NCBI GenBank assembly: GCA_021613375.1
Contig: CM038714.1
Coordinates: forward strand, 40,444,623 to 40,508,622
From: Megaleporinus macrocephalus
Taxonomy: Eukaryota; Chordata; Actinopteri; Characiformes; Anostomidae
DNA: 64,000 bases
Direction of reading: 5' to 3'
Part shown: in pieces, positions 32,607 through 45,709 of the stretch
Position numbering within the stretch: position 1 is the stretch's first letter
How the letters are laid out: every line of letters starts with the position of its first letter
Position numbers and translations under genes: made by a program
Notes under the pieces: model-generated
What the model saw: the letters and a program-made list of their open reading frames with translations, nothing else
The model's database searches: none
Told to the model about the DNA's origin: nothing

Positions 32607-34903
32607 AACGTGCTTCTAACACATCAGCACAGACAACTAAACCACAGCATTGGGTGACTGCATATGTAAGCTGCAGGCAATAAATGATTGTATGTTTTTT
32701 TTTCCACTTATAACAACATAAAACACTTATTTCATTGAGATAATTTAATAATATTTTTTCAATAATATGGATGTTCAAATTGCAACAAGGTTAAATGTCT
32801 TTTTGGTAAAATCTTGTATACCTAACCGATTTCAGGAAGATCTTCAGGACCACCCGCATCTTTGGATAACGATATATCTCTAGAAACTCTGGTGGGCAGC
32901 TATGCTTTATAGGCTCAATCTGGTGTTCCAGCCAAAATGGCTGCACCTCAAGGTCACATGACGAAAGACATTTGGCTTAAGTCTCCAACATGAGCCAATG
33001 AATGGACTGCAAGGTCATTGTTACCATCAATTTTACATGACTAGTGCTGGCTGAGAAGCATAAAATATGGAGACCTAGGTGGGGGACACGGGACAGTCCG
33101 GGCAAAGCTGTGAACAGAGAGGCCATCAAAAGAGGTCAGGACTGCAATGGATACCATGGTGTGTCTAAGATATAGGACTCCAGCAGTATGAAAAATATGG
33201 GCCAACTAAAAGTTTGTTTGAACAGAAAACCCATTTTAACAGAATGGTACATCTCCATCTCTGTGGGGCCCAGTGTTGTGAGACTAATCTAAAGATCAGA
33301 AACAGCAAGGCAGGTATGAGCTAGCTGGGTTACAGGTAATTTACTGCTTCTGAAACCACCAGCGGTACACATTTAACTGTTAGGTCAGAACTGATATACA
33401 GTAAATTTAATGACTGCCCCAGGAACAGGTCAGATTCCTGGAAAAACAAAGAAATGGCAAAGCCATTAATGCAGTCCAACAATTTGAGCTGCATTAAGTA
33501 ACAGAACAGATGGGTTTCAAGATTGTAGATGACAGGAATGAAATAGAAAAACTGGCGTTTATCACCAATAGAATCTCTACTTCTATTCCTGTTAATGCGT
33601 CATACCTCCACACGATGGAATATACAGCGAAACAAGATCCAATTATTCTGCGTAAACGGAAACCTCGCTCTGAAATATTCATAGTGGCTAATTACAATAC
33701 TGGCCCAGTGTCTGAGGGACAAGCAGGGGAAAGATGATACAGGACCTGACACATAAAACTTAGAAGAAGCATGTCTTAGGCACGTTTGTCATGGTGGAGC
33801 CAATGATAGGAACAACAAAATACCTTGCCTTGACACATAAATCCATGTCTTTTACTTTAAATGCGAAAACTGCACTTGATTTGACAGATAGTCTCATTCA
33901 GTACTTGACATCCAGTCATACCTTACTCTTTGCGGTGCCCGTAAGTTATCTTATGAGTAAAGAACTGTCGGAAACAGTGAAGTCGTTGGTGTAAAATGCT
34001 TGAGGGGTGGCATGTTGATGGCTATGGAAAAGCACCGTCCCCTATAGAAAACCTAAAGTCATCATTTAAACCATAAAAAAAGCTAAATATGTTGCTAAAT
34101 ATTTTATTGTTATGCGCAGGAAACCATAGGAGCTTCTCTAAACCTTCACCCATATAGTTCTTTATGATCAAACAGATTGTTCAGACGATTGGGAACAACA
34201 TTAAATGTTAAGCCATTACTGGTAAATGTTAAACAGTGTTAACGAAAGGAAAGTAGAGCAAGTTTGCAGCTGATATCTTGGCTAAACGAGCTGGTCTTTA
34301 GGTATAATGGTAGAAGATTGGCAGGGTTAGCACAGGTAATGATTATCAAAGGTAACTATTCAGGTAACTATCTTTATTATCCAAAGTTAAACAAACCAGT
34401 ATAGTGAAAGTATTGTGAAAATAAAACATCTGGTGCTTACAAGGATGGTGGATTATAAAGTTAAAGCATGTTGTCGGCTGCTACTAGGACAGTTCTACAT
34501 ACAGTATTTGATCATTTTTGATGTGGAATAGACGTACATATAAAACTAATACAGCAGCGCTGGTCTAAGATACTCATACTAGACCATCCAAGAGGAGTTA
34601 ACCATTTAAAAAACATGATTTTGAGTACAGCGTGTTTTAAATCAACTCCAATGAGGCACTAGTCGTTTTTCCAGTTCAGTTCCATAAAGCTGCCAGTGGC
34701 AATGACTGAACGCCCAGTAAGAGCAAGCAAGAAAACAAGCGAGCAATCTTTTCCACAGAGCGAAACAAACATTCATATAATTGGGTGCAAATGACCGGGC
34801 TGTCCTAAAAATATCCCGTTCCCTTGCATAACCTCTCCCGAAATTACGCAGCGGTGTCCCATCCAGCTGAGAGGCAGCGAATCAGCCTGAATGCCTTACT
34901 CAC
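32607..34903. other. Unassigned sequence
   Basis: No repeat or gene was identified. Frames at 33510-33737(+) and 33791-33994(+) are open but unrecognised and lie opposite other frames. A 17-bp string (actcatactagaccatc) at 34572 also occurs at 31754, perhaps the trace of an unidentified repeat. Confidence 0.35.
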
Positions 34904-35195
34904 CAAAGGTGGAATCACTTGTCCATCTGGATGATTGCTCCACTCCACGTGTTGCTGTTTTCGCACTTTCATAGAATCAGCACAAGCCTCGTTTCAGACC
35001 AGACCTGAGAGTCGCAGCAGTTTTTCTCCAAAGATGTTCAGGTTTGAGTTTTGAAGCTAGGTTAGGTCCCCCTCTGATCAAGTATCCGACTGCTGTCTGC
35101 TATAAGCCTGCTTACAGAGCCAAAGCTCAAGAAAGCCAGTCCCTCTAGTAGGATTCTACTGGATACCACAACCTCTGCAAGTCAGGGAGATTCCC
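34904..35195 (-). CDS. Candidate 5'-UTR/start exon, minus strand
   Basis: On the minus strand a good acceptor (gggtttttcttttacag|gggaatc) opens a 292-base block that closes at a strong donor (cacctttg|gtgagtaagg). The only ATG in the block is at 34972-34970, with an in-frame TGA eight codons upstream. It starts 23 codons that run in phase 0 exactly to the donor and include VRKQQHVEWSNHPDGQVIPP. That organisation is what a second exon carrying the end of the 5' UTR and the start codon looks like. The start context (tctATGa) is weak. I do not recognise the peptide, and the next exon would lie below 34.9 kb, possibly outside the window. This could also be chance. Confidence 0.35.
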
Positions 35196-36590
35196 CTGTA
35201 AAAGAAAAACCCATACAGGTCAACCTCAGGAGTCCATTCAAGGGATTTGGAAAACATCCGAAAAAGGTCCTCTAGTGACGCACAGGAGTCGGCCAGTCAG
35301 CACAGGATATCTGGGACATTCGTTAAGTCCTCCAATGAGAAGACATCAGGGGAAAAAAAAAAAAAAAGAAGAGTGGCTTCCTCTTCATGGGGTGAGCGAG
35401 AAAAAGAGAAGGAAAGACAGCCAGCAGACTGAAGCCTGAAATCCACACACAGTAAATTAATCATACCTTGCGCTCCCACAGCACTGCTCCTTTCAGTGGC
35501 TGGATCGGGTTGCCTGGCCTCTACTCTTACATGGGAGCTCTTTTTAAAGAGCCTGGAGTGTCCAGGGGCCAGAGCTCCTGAAAACCTATTTCTTTCAGCA
35601 ACTATCAAAGGCTGCCCTGCTCTCAAACAAAAGACAAGTGGCCTTTAAAGGCTGAGGTTTACTACAAATAGCTGAGGTGAAGCAGGAGTGGCGTTCCCAG
35701 AAGCCCGTCTGTTTTTTAGCCCCGGAGGATCGAACGGATCCCTCGTCCCTTGTGGAAGGAGACAGAAAGAGGCTGACAGCGAAGTGAAGCAGGAGGAACT
35801 TGAGCTATGGCTGGAGCTGAAAATGACTCGTGCCCTCAGGAATGCCTCACACACACACACACAGGATCTGGCGGCATGCGTTCGAAAGCAGGAATAGGGC
35901 TGCTGCTGCTTCCGGGAATGCTGTAATCAAAGGAGCAGCCGGCCGGCCTAAACAAACACTTGCTAGGCTATTAACATGGACTTCACAGTCAAAGTGCTGT
36001 CCATATACTAAACCACACACACACACACACAACGGGCTTCCGCTGAAGGGCAGCACTTTAAGAGTGGAGGGAAGAGACGCGTGAGGCATCACACAGGAAG
36101 CCAGCACTGATACTGCCCCTGAAACCTTATAGTACCAGCTGGCAGCAATAGCCTTTACGTAATACATCTACATACCACACTCCAACTACTCTGCCACACC
36201 CGGACACTCTGCTACTTCTTAGTGTCTTGATGTGTCACTATCATGTGGGTACTGATTCTATATCTAGGACTGATTTTTGGCAACAACTTCATATTATGAT
36301 ACATATCAGGACAAAAAAGGTCGATTATCTGATTATTAGATTAACTGTAAACAGCATCTAACGTCTTAGAACAAATGAAAGCCCAAGACAGAATAAGCGA
36401 ACGTCAGGTAATCATGACATCCATGGGAATGGCAATAAAACACTTCTGGAGCAAAGCTTAAACTAACTAGATGCACCACTGCATCACTGGGGACATCTAA
36501 GGGTTAAACCACAGTTTCATCTTAGGCTTTCTTGTGAGTGTGTGTTTCCATTATGTTAAAGGAACAAACCTGAAGAGGAACTCCCCCCCC

Positions 36591-36625
<35 letters not shown>

Positions 36626-37580
36626 CACATGAAGGTTGGCTGGCTGTCTGGGGATGGGACGTGGACGGAAAATGTCTGAAAGAGAGCAGTTACACAAGAC
36701 GCTTCACATGCAACTGATGCAGACAGGACAGGACCTCAGGAACGTAGGCAGTACAGTATAAGCAGAAAGGAAAAAGAACACAGCTGAGTCTGTGGCTGCT
36801 GAAACCCTGGGCAGGGAATTACAGGGCTCGGGATTTATGAGTGGTGACTGGCTACTTCACTGAGTGTAGTGGCTTGACTCAAAGCCTGTGGCCACTAATT
36901 TTAGCTTTGTCTAGTGGAAGTGGCCAGGATAGCTGCACTATTAATGCCATGACTCTGCGCTTACTCAAGCGCATGTGGGAACATGCTCACGTTTCCCAAG
37001 TGTCCTTTTAACAGAACAATTACTGAAATTCGCTAACTGTCTGCAACTGTACTGGAACGAACAGTAAGAACAACTTCATGCCAACAACAATTAGTCAAAA
37101 CAAGCCATCAAGACAGCGACACTTCATTCATTTGTCCGATTGATGGAATGCGTTCTCCAGCACTCTGAACCATTATGTGGTTGTTCTTTGTACTCGGAAT
37201 AAAAATAATGGGTATATAATGCATTTCAGTTATGAGGGAGCCATAAAAGTCCCCAATAAACACAAGGGCAGTGCCCTTACAGAAGAAAGCAAGAACTTTC
37301 CCAAAGCCTTGTGTTACAGTATGATTAAGGCATTACCTTCCAGGAATCCCAGGATCTGTTCTCCCTCAAACAAGCCAACCCAACAATAATAAGAACACAG
37401 CTATGGAACAGCACAATTAGAAAAACTGACAGCTTCCCGAACTTCCAGCTGATTAGATTCCTTTCTAAAAGATCAAGAACACCATGTGTGACTTCAGAGA
37501 ACAGGTGTGATCTTGGGAGGCAATCAGAAACATTCAATTAGTCTCTCAAAGCTCAGTCTTCTCCCCGGAAGAAATCCTAC
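35196..37580. other. Unassigned sequence, partly GC-richer; CA and poly-A repeats
   Basis: The part 35460-36080 is GC-richer than most of the window and contains (CA)n at 35848-35864 and 36016-36031. A C9-A36 run lies at 36583-36623. Overlapping frames on both strands (35297-35626, 35645-35860, 35847-36167) run into microsatellites and are not supported. If the exons at 34.9 and 37.6 kb are real, this is their intron. Confidence 0.35.
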
Positions 37581-37735
37581 CTTATAGTACGAACTGAAAG
37601 GCAGTACTTCCACATCAGGTTCAGCATGGCCAGGGCATTTCTTGCCTGGTTGCTCCAGATACGTCTTCAACAAGTCGAAAGAGTGTCGATCCAAAAGGAA
37701 AAGGAAAACATGAAGGCTGGAGCGGTCTATGAGGC
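37581..37735 (-). CDS. Weak candidate exon, minus strand
   Basis: A minus-strand frame of about 55 codons runs without a stop to a donor-like site (tactataag|gtagga) and ends in phase 0. It reads ..HVFLFLLDRHSFDLLKTYLE then QPGKKCPGHAEPDVEVLPFS and SYYK. Composition looks protein-like (balanced charged and hydrophobic residues, no simple repeat). No convincing acceptor was seen at its start and no family was recognised. Spliced to 35195 it would continue 16 codons to a stop, so the two candidates do not form one obvious coding path. Confidence 0.2.
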
Positions 37736-40700
37736 GAGTGTATGAGTGTACACTGTGTAGTCAAGCGTCTCCACCCCTAGCATCCAGACAAGCCTCTCCT
37801 TCCCTTCTTTCCTCACTTGACCACAAACCGTGTCCCTCTCTTGAGAAGCCCCCCGAGGAGAACGAGGCAGTGAAAGAAATGACTAATTCATTTTCTCCCA
37901 GTTCAAGTTACTGCAGTTGTTGCCGGTGATGAACAGTGTGTTTGCTTTGCTCAAGTTTTGAAGCCAAACCAAACTGCTCCCTTCTGGGAGGAGAGTTTCT
38001 AGCAGGGCTCTGGGATTACCAAGTAAGGCCAGCAGCTGAGCGGCCCACTACAGATCTTACACAAGCTGCAGTTTATGTCTTTGTGGTCAAACATACAATG
38101 AGATAAAGGCAGAGAATGTGATCTATTTATTTATTTATACTTTCTGATATACTCAATAGCAGTCAACAAATCAAATGCTCCAACAATAAAAATAAAAAAA
38201 TTATAATTAACTGTGGAGGTCACAGGTCTGTAAAAACCCCGTCCAATTGGAAAGTCTACCTGGAAAGTTTACAACCAAGTCTACAACAAGTGTTTTCCCT
38301 GTATCCATATATTAACATCCGAATTTTACATCAGTTGAGTCATCTTCCAACTCTTCCTATTGCGAATTGGAGATCTATATATTAAGATTCAAGTTTTTGT
38401 TGCACTCGATAAAAGGAATGTATGTTTCATACTGTGGACACAAATCATACAAACCAGAGCTGAATGTAAAACCAGCAATCTATATATAAATATAGAGATA
38501 TATTTTTTAAACAGGGGTTTACCTCCTAATAAAACCCACCCACACAAGCACTCTTTATTTTATCTCATGAACATGCAAAAACACACTAACACATAGCCAT
38601 GTGTTGTCAAGAGTGGTCCAAAGCAAGTATGTTGCCATTCTTTCGCAACAATCACATTTTCCAAGCTGACACATCAATTAGACGTGCAACCAGATCTCAT
38701 GCATCACATCGGCAGCACTTACTGGGTGATGTGTCATGGAAGTGCTGGACATAGCAGTGAATGCAGATGCACATTCGGACACTTCTGTTCTTCAATATAG
38801 TGCAAGAGTAACAGTATATTATTATATAAACATGAAACAAGTCCTAGCAATCTTAAAACCAACACTATTAGCAATGTCTGCCATTGCACTGAACTGCCAC
38901 TCGTAAACACAGTAGGTAAAGAGGCACATCAGAGTTTTGTAAAACGCCTATTTTCAATGAGCTAAAAAGCAGTGTGTGTGGACAAAAGAATAAAAAATAG
39001 AAAAAAAAAACCCATTAAAAACGCTGAAGATTATTGACAATTTAACCCAAAATCTAAATACTTGTGTCTTCAGTTTAAGCAATTTAGATCAAATTTCATT
39101 CTCCATTCAATCTCCTGGCGTATCTGACATCAGATTAAAAACAACCTGTTCAATGTTACAACATGTCCTTAAATTCTGAAAGCTTGTCGTTGCTGTCTGA
39201 GCCTAGTTACAGTTGTTGAGCTTCAATTGGACATTAGATATTTATTTCTGAGATTTTTACTTGTACAGATTTTATCTTGAAATGTTTTAAGTAAAAATTC
39301 ACAGTGAAAGCGCCAGAATTCGAGAAACGTTTCAAACCTGATGTTTGACTAGCAGTACTAGTGTAACAGAACTGTGTGGTTTTGTGAATATTAATTGCAG
39401 GCAAATTCGGAGAATTTAAACAAAATTCAAGTTTTACAATGAAAATGAAATGTATGTTATAAATTATTACAAAACATTGTAGAAAGTAATTGAGTAAGAC
39501 ATGGTGTGACAGTAAAGGTAAAGGGGAATATTTATACATGTATAAGTACTTTTTATAAAAAACATTTATGAAGAGTTAACAAGTACATGTACTTTGTCCT
39601 CGTCCACCAGTTATGCCTTCTAAGTGGGTTGTTGCATAATGTTGGTTGGACTGAAGTTCTCCTAAACTTTTCTGCCACACTGTGTCCCCAGATTCGATGC
39701 ACTGGTCCCATCATTTGCTGGACAGCTGCTTATGATTAACACAATGCTTTCCATAGAAAATGACTGGGATCTGTTGTGTCTCATTGCCACATCTGACCAA
39801 TGCTGCATCAGGATTAGTTTTCTGGGTTGATGTTAGGGTTAAACTGAGTGCTAGCTTTATAGTTATTGTGCATTTAGTAGATAATCAGTTGAATGCAAGT
39901 TAAAAGACAAGATGACTATCGGAAAAGCATTGACAGTCGTCCATCAGAAAGTGTTACTATGGAAACAAGACTGGGCTAGAGGTGCATAACCAACGCTGGA
40001 ACATTTTCTCAAAACTCTGATCACTTTTTCCAGCTCTACAGCCCCACTCAGCTTAATTTCCTTTGTGTTTCCTTTGTGTTTGAGGGTGGTTTGGCAAGCA
40101 TTTGCAACCAAAAAACAAAGCCAAGAGTGACATGTTTCCCAGAGGAACACGAGGCCAAGTGTGCTGCGAGTTCACCGCCTGAGATATGACACATGGCTTG
40201 ACTTAATCAGTCTTAATAATATGAAATCTGCATTATGATGGATTTGTAATGTGGAAGTGTTGAGTTGTGATTTGTTGTGTGACTGGGTCCAGAGTCACTC
40301 TGAGGAATGGATTTAAGGGACACTCCCACTAGGAGGCTATGAGGTCATCCTCAAATAAAAAATAAAAAAAACTGGAAAAGGCTTATTCTCGGGCTGCCAA
40401 TTAAAACCATACCACGCACTGGCATTGTCAGAGAAACGAAGGAGAACACAAAGAAAGCTGAAGGAGTGGAGAGAAAGCAGAGAACGCATGCAAGAGGTTG
40501 AAGGGTAAAACTCTAAATGTGAGAAAATTAAAGAATGGAAATGAAAGAAGAGAAGGAAATAAAGGAGGCGTAGGAGGAGGAAAATATTAGAGAGAACATG
40601 TGACCAAGGGAAAGCAATATTGGACAGTGCTTCGGGGTGAACTTTTTTGGTTTTTTTTCTAAAGCACTATTGAAGTTTCGGAGAGACTTCAAACAAACAA

Positions 40701-40979
40701 CGTTCCCATCCCCTGTGATGCCTTTAATGTTTCATCGTGTTGCTTGTGGAGAGGAATTATAGCTTGCGGCAAAATTTTGAAACTGTACTCCCCTGAAAAC
40801 AGGGAGAGCAAGGGGTGTTTCATCACACGAACACTTTCAGAGTATAAAGTTTGTGAAACTGTTCATGTAAACCAACAAGAACAATGGCCTCAGCCCAATT
40901 CCGGGAAAATCCATGTACAGCAAATTAACAACAATGATTTTCACTCATCTATAAAAAAATATAAAGCCAAGCAACATAG
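37736..40979. other. Unassigned non-coding stretch
   Basis: AT-rich sequence with a short ATTT run at 38125-38141 and a purine-rich segment at 40440-40615. Frames at 37729-37929, 38360-38596, 39234-39539 and 39944-40150 show no family signature. Confidence 0.4.
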
Positions 40980-41125
40980 ACAGAAACAGATATTTACAGA
41001 TATACAGACAGACTGACAGAGAGACATACAGACAAACAGTAAAGACAGATAGACAGACAGACAAATACATACATATAAAGCTACAGAGACAGAAAGACAT
41101 GGATGGATGGATGGATGGATACATG
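40980..41125. repeat. (GACA)/(GGAT) simple-repeat region
   Basis: Degenerate GACA/GATA units precede a clean run of five GGAT units at 41101-41120. The minus-strand Ser/Cys-rich frame here is a translated repeat. Confidence 0.8.
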
Positions 41126-43541
41126 ATTGGACAGACAGATAGTAAGACAATAAGACCAACTTACCTATTGACCACACCACAGTCTATAGACAGCAACAAT
41201 GCTGTAACTAGTCAAACTATTGGATTCCTTTATGTCTTTACTTACTTATAATTTAGTTTAAGACAAGATAATGCTTAGACAGCCCAGCAGTGTCTGGTGC
41301 AAATGGCTTCTATCCCTCTCTCGATTACAAAACAAACCACTGAGCATCATTCTGCACATTTAACATACTTGTTAACAGATGTGACACTTCATTCTGTGAA
41401 ATACTGTGTAAAACAAACTGCTGGAGCCTCAACAGCCTTTTCCTTTCACATTAATCTGGAACACACTCCTCAACATAGACATGTCCAACACACACAGCCA
41501 GAGCATCCTCCCTGCTCCCACTCATTAACTTCAACACACTGACACACACACACACACACACCCCTCTTTTAGAAGCCTCCAGCAATTTGGCAGCTGTGAA
41601 CATTTTGGGGAAAAAAGTTCCAGTTTATGACCACAGAGAGCCCGCCCACACAACCTAGTGTAACACACACACACACTGCATCTACACATATGAAATCACA
41701 TCCATATAAGCATGAATAAGCCACAACAGCTTAGAACCTAAGACACTGTCATGTTTATGACTGCCAGTTCACTGGTGATTAACTCTCCGCCAAGGACTGA
41801 ACGAGAGCCAAACTGGACATGAATGAACTGAAAGGCTAGTGTATAGTTTGTGAATGAGGAGGAGTGCCAGTACAGACAATTAATTGGGACCCAAGTGCCA
41901 GCACTTTGGGCCACAGCCTTAACCGGTCTGGTGTCACATTAAGACATTTCAAAAAGCCAAGGTCAAATAAAGCTCAGTGAGATTCTGCACTGCTGGAGTT
42001 AAGAGTTGGAGTTACTATTAAAATGAAGGTAGCTCCCTTAAAATAACCACTTTTAGTTCCCTCCTTTTCATAACCAGCTATTTTTCTGTTTATGTTTGTA
42101 TACATTCAAAAAAAAGTTTTGTCAGAGCTAAACAGGCTGTTTCTCTTACTGTGCCTTGATTTGACTGGCTACATTGTATAGTACCTGATTTAAAAAGAAG
42201 TCCAGGTTGAAAACACCTAATAAAACCTTACATCCTCATAAACTCAATGTGAGTGGGAGGAGCTAAATTCCTCTGGGCTGAAAAGGCACATACATATACA
42301 CATACAGACTATAGTCAGAGCTGAATTCTACACCAAACTCCAGATGTCTACATACTTACATTAAACTCGCTTTTTCAAGAACAACAAAAAACCATAACTA
42401 AAGAACCACCATAAGATGAAAAGTTTCTGTACCCATTTAATATTAGAACCATATGTCCCAGCCAAGAACCATTAGCAATGCTTAGAAAGCATCATACTGC
42501 TGATGTGATAAGCGGCAGCCCACCAGTGTGCATACGTGTATGTGTGAGCATATGTATGATGACTACTACGCAGTTTCATGCATCCCACTGAACACGACGC
42601 CTGAAATCACAGTAATTAACACATTCATAAATGTTTGCATAAACAGATCATATCACAACAGCATGGAAAAGTCCAATGCATCATGAAACCACACATTTCA
42701 CCACAATTTAATTAGGTTGGTATTATTCAGAATAGTTTCAAACCGGAATTCTGTGAAACTATATGCAACAAGAAAAGATTCTTGCGTGTACAACACACTT
42801 AAATAAATGAAGCTGGTATTGATCATAACACAGCATTGATATTTATTGTTTGTGTAAATCCTACTGCCCAAAATATACATACCGTACATAAAGAAAAACA
42901 TGTAAATCATTTTCTGCATCATTTGAATGCAGCACCTGCCGTTTACATTGAACGGATGAACAGAAATGCTAAAAATAGCTTGGAAAAAATTCTGGTTGAC
43001 TTAAATTGAAAATAAAAAAGGTTTTTGCCTCTCCTGTAAAGTTGCCATTTGGAGATAAATAAGAATAAAAAAGAAAAAATTGAAAAAAAAAATAAATAAA
43101 AAAAAATCAAAGTGCCATTTAACACCTATATTTGTTTAAAAAAAATAGAGACCGGTTGACCAATACTATCAATTGATATCCACCGTGCAATTGTATCCAT
43201 ACCAGCGAATCCTAACATTTAGCATGAGAATTACATTACAACACACGAAAAAAAAAGCATTTTCTATGAACAGAATTAATAAATACATACATATACAAAA
43301 ATTCCAAGAATTCGGGATAGCTCTTCCCCCACTGCAACAATATTCGTATTATTTAAAAGTTTCTGTTGTTTGAGTTTAGGAAGCATATATATATAAATCA
43401 TATCTGGAGTCTAAAATTACAATCTAAAACATAAATATTAAGTCATATTGGCGAAAATTATTGGAATTATTCCATTTCTTGCTCCTGAGAACCAGTCAGC
43501 ATTTTCGTTTGGTCCTGAAATGAAGGTTATAATTGATTATA
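41126..43541. other. Unassigned sequence with (CA)n at 41540-41562
   Basis: One clear CA microsatellite and A/T-rich DNA; nothing else identifiable. Confidence 0.4.
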
Positions 43542-44084
43542 ATTAGAGATGTGATGACACACAAATACCACAACTGTCACAGGACAGCAAATGAAAGTAG
43601 TTACTGTGATTTCATCCACTAAACGTGTTCTTAAACATGACACAAGGCAGAATAAACCCAATTTAATAAAATCACAGTAAGGCATGGTCTGGAGAGGTTT
43701 ACTGCTTTATAAAGTGGCGGCCAACATGAAATATGATAAAATGCATAATTGTTCAGAAAATAATTAAATTTAAAATTAATAACAATCGAGACCAAGGTAT
43801 ATAGTCCCCCAAGAGCAGGGTGTCATGGCACAGTAGTACAGAATTTAGTTGTACTAAGGCTGTCATAGGTGTGTGCAATAAGATTTCACTTTTGGAACTA
43901 AGCGGTTTAAAATACGACGCATTTACAACACAGAAGTAAAACAGTAACAGCAACACATTTACCAAATATTTCTCATTAAAATTCACCAAAACAGCCAAAA
44001 GTCAATTTCTAGGAAGACAAACAGACTTCAATATTTTGTGGTAGAGACTTTCGCTGTTGTTGATTCTAAAATTCACACCCCTAA
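43542..44084. mobile_element. Possible miniature element with TTAGRGRTGTGA termini
   Basis: The left end aattagagatgtgatgaca and the right end ttcacacccctaat are imperfect inverted repeats, 543 bp apart. The right end resembles the cacccctaa ends of other fish miniature transposons in this window. The interior is AT-rich, and the frame at 43753-43998(-) is not transposase-like. Boundaries are tentative. Confidence 0.35.
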
Positions 44085-44400
44085 TGCACACTGATTGCAG
44101 GAGGGTTAGCGGAGCGCTCGCTCTCGCTTTTCGCGGGATCCGTCTTCTAAACTTCAAAAGGCTTTGAGCCGCCTACTTAAGCAGCTGAGGGGAATATCAA
44201 TGACCTGCTCCCTTCATTTGCATACGGAAGCGATCCTGTGTTTGTCCCCTTCTCTCTGTGCTGCTCACATTAAGTGTGAAATGGGTTCGAAGTGGTCCCC
44301 GCCCCTTCATATAGCAGTCTCTCGACCGAATACTTAACAGCCCCCCAGTATATGCATACTGATAATGCATACGGAAGAGACATAGGTGGGGGAGGGGGCT
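44085..44400. promoter_or_regulatory. GC-richer island with paired TGCATACGGAAG motifs
   Basis: CpG-bearing sequence (gcggagcgctcgctctcg, tttcgcgggatccg) breaks the AT-rich background. An octamer-like ATTTGCAT overlaps tgcatacggaag at 44219-44230, and the identical 12-mer recurs at 44366-44377. CGGAAG matches the core bound by ETS factors. This is consistent with a promoter or enhancer, but no transcript evidence is visible. Confidence 0.25.
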
Positions 44401-45379
44401 ACCCAATCTGTGTGTAATTATTCTTCAGTAAATAATAATACGTAGTTATCTACTGTACTACAACACCTTCGAAGAGGCGGGTCGTGTAGCAAATTGCAGG
44501 GGGATCGGTTTAGAACTAAATCATCAGCGCTGAATAAAAGAGGACCAACAAAGCTCCTAACAGCTCATGTGTTTGGACAGCTTCTAATTAACAGTGATTC
44601 AAACACGCATCAGTTTAACACGCAGCTGAGCCGGGAAAGCAGTTAGTTGTTCACCACTGAGAGGAGCGCTCATTCAAACCAATATGCAATCTCAGCGATT
44701 GTTCAACTATAGCCAGGTTTTACAACAAGACGTGTGGTTTGGAGAACTTAAAAATGATGGACCAGTTTTAAAAAAAGCACTGCCAGATTGATGTAGGCAT
44801 TAAGAGAAAATAAGGTGGTGGTAACACATTTACTCATTCATCAACAGGGATCACAGATTACAGCTTTTTACCGCTTATATGACATGAGGTGTGGGTTTCC
44901 TTTGCATGCACGCTGCATGTGCAGGTAGCAATTTTGGGAACAAACCTAAATATGACATTTATACATATTTTAGTGCATCTATATTAATTGACGGAGATTA
45001 AAATGCATAAAAAAGTCTAAAAGTACTAAAAAAATATTAAAATAAAATAAATAAACAATAGCTTTGCATTCAAATGTGCAGAAATCAGTTGTACTCTGTA
45101 CTCAAGTTAACAAGTTTCAGGTAAAACAGTAACAGCATGTCAGTTAACCAGGCCGGTTCAAACTCTACATGCAATTAACCTACTTAACTATGACCTGATT
45201 TGGCCCTACATTGTTTTTTTAATCGTACAGAACAATAGAATGAGTGTTGATCACTTTATAAAAGTTCTTTTGCTTCTACACCCAAAACAAAACGTGCCAC
45301 AAATCATTCGTTGAGCAAAAACACAGAAGAACCACCAACGTTTCATACAGAAGCACACTCATGAATGAGAAATATTTAC
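44401..45379. other. Unassigned sequence
   Basis: Read on both strands; no repeat or exon recognised. Confidence 0.4.
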
Positions 45380-45709
45380 TGACATTAACAGGTTATCAAG
45401 CGATCTCCAGCCCTGGTGCACTCTTTTTAACCCGTTTTCAACCATGTTAAAGATGCCACTTCCAGTTAAGTCATTTAAGGACAGACAGCCAGTGAAAGGA
45501 GGAGTAACGGCGATGATGGTTGAAGCTCTTGGCAAGTGATAACGACGGTTGGTGCCTTCCAGCAACAAAAGAAGTGAAGCAAAACAGTTAACACTAGAGC
45601 CTTGCTTTCCACCTCTCGAAACAGATCCTGGCAAAGGGATGAACTTTAACGCTCGCAACTGAAGAGGGAGCTAGAGGGACTGTGTGGTTTCTGGTGGGCC
45701 CTTTAATAA
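45380..45709 (+). mobile_element. TTAA-family miniature transposon, partial copy F
   Basis: Shares cagccagtgaaaggaggag, ggttgaagctcttggcaagtg, agcaacaaaagaagtga and gagggactgtg with the full copy at 14065-14689, in the same orientation. It ends at ccctttaa, a degenerate right end. The left terminus is missing. The minus-strand frame 45359-45658 is an accidental read-through of this element. Confidence 0.65.

Noticed and set aside
33510..33737. 75-codon plus-strand frame considered as a transposase fragment
   Set aside because: No DDE, helix-turn-helix or RT motif could be read, and an opposing frame covers the same bases.
44280..44300. GGTTCGAA-like string considered as a tRNA T-arm
   Set aside because: No matching D-arm, anticodon arm or acceptor stem at the required spacing. 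The same check failed for a GTTCGATTCC string near 60625.
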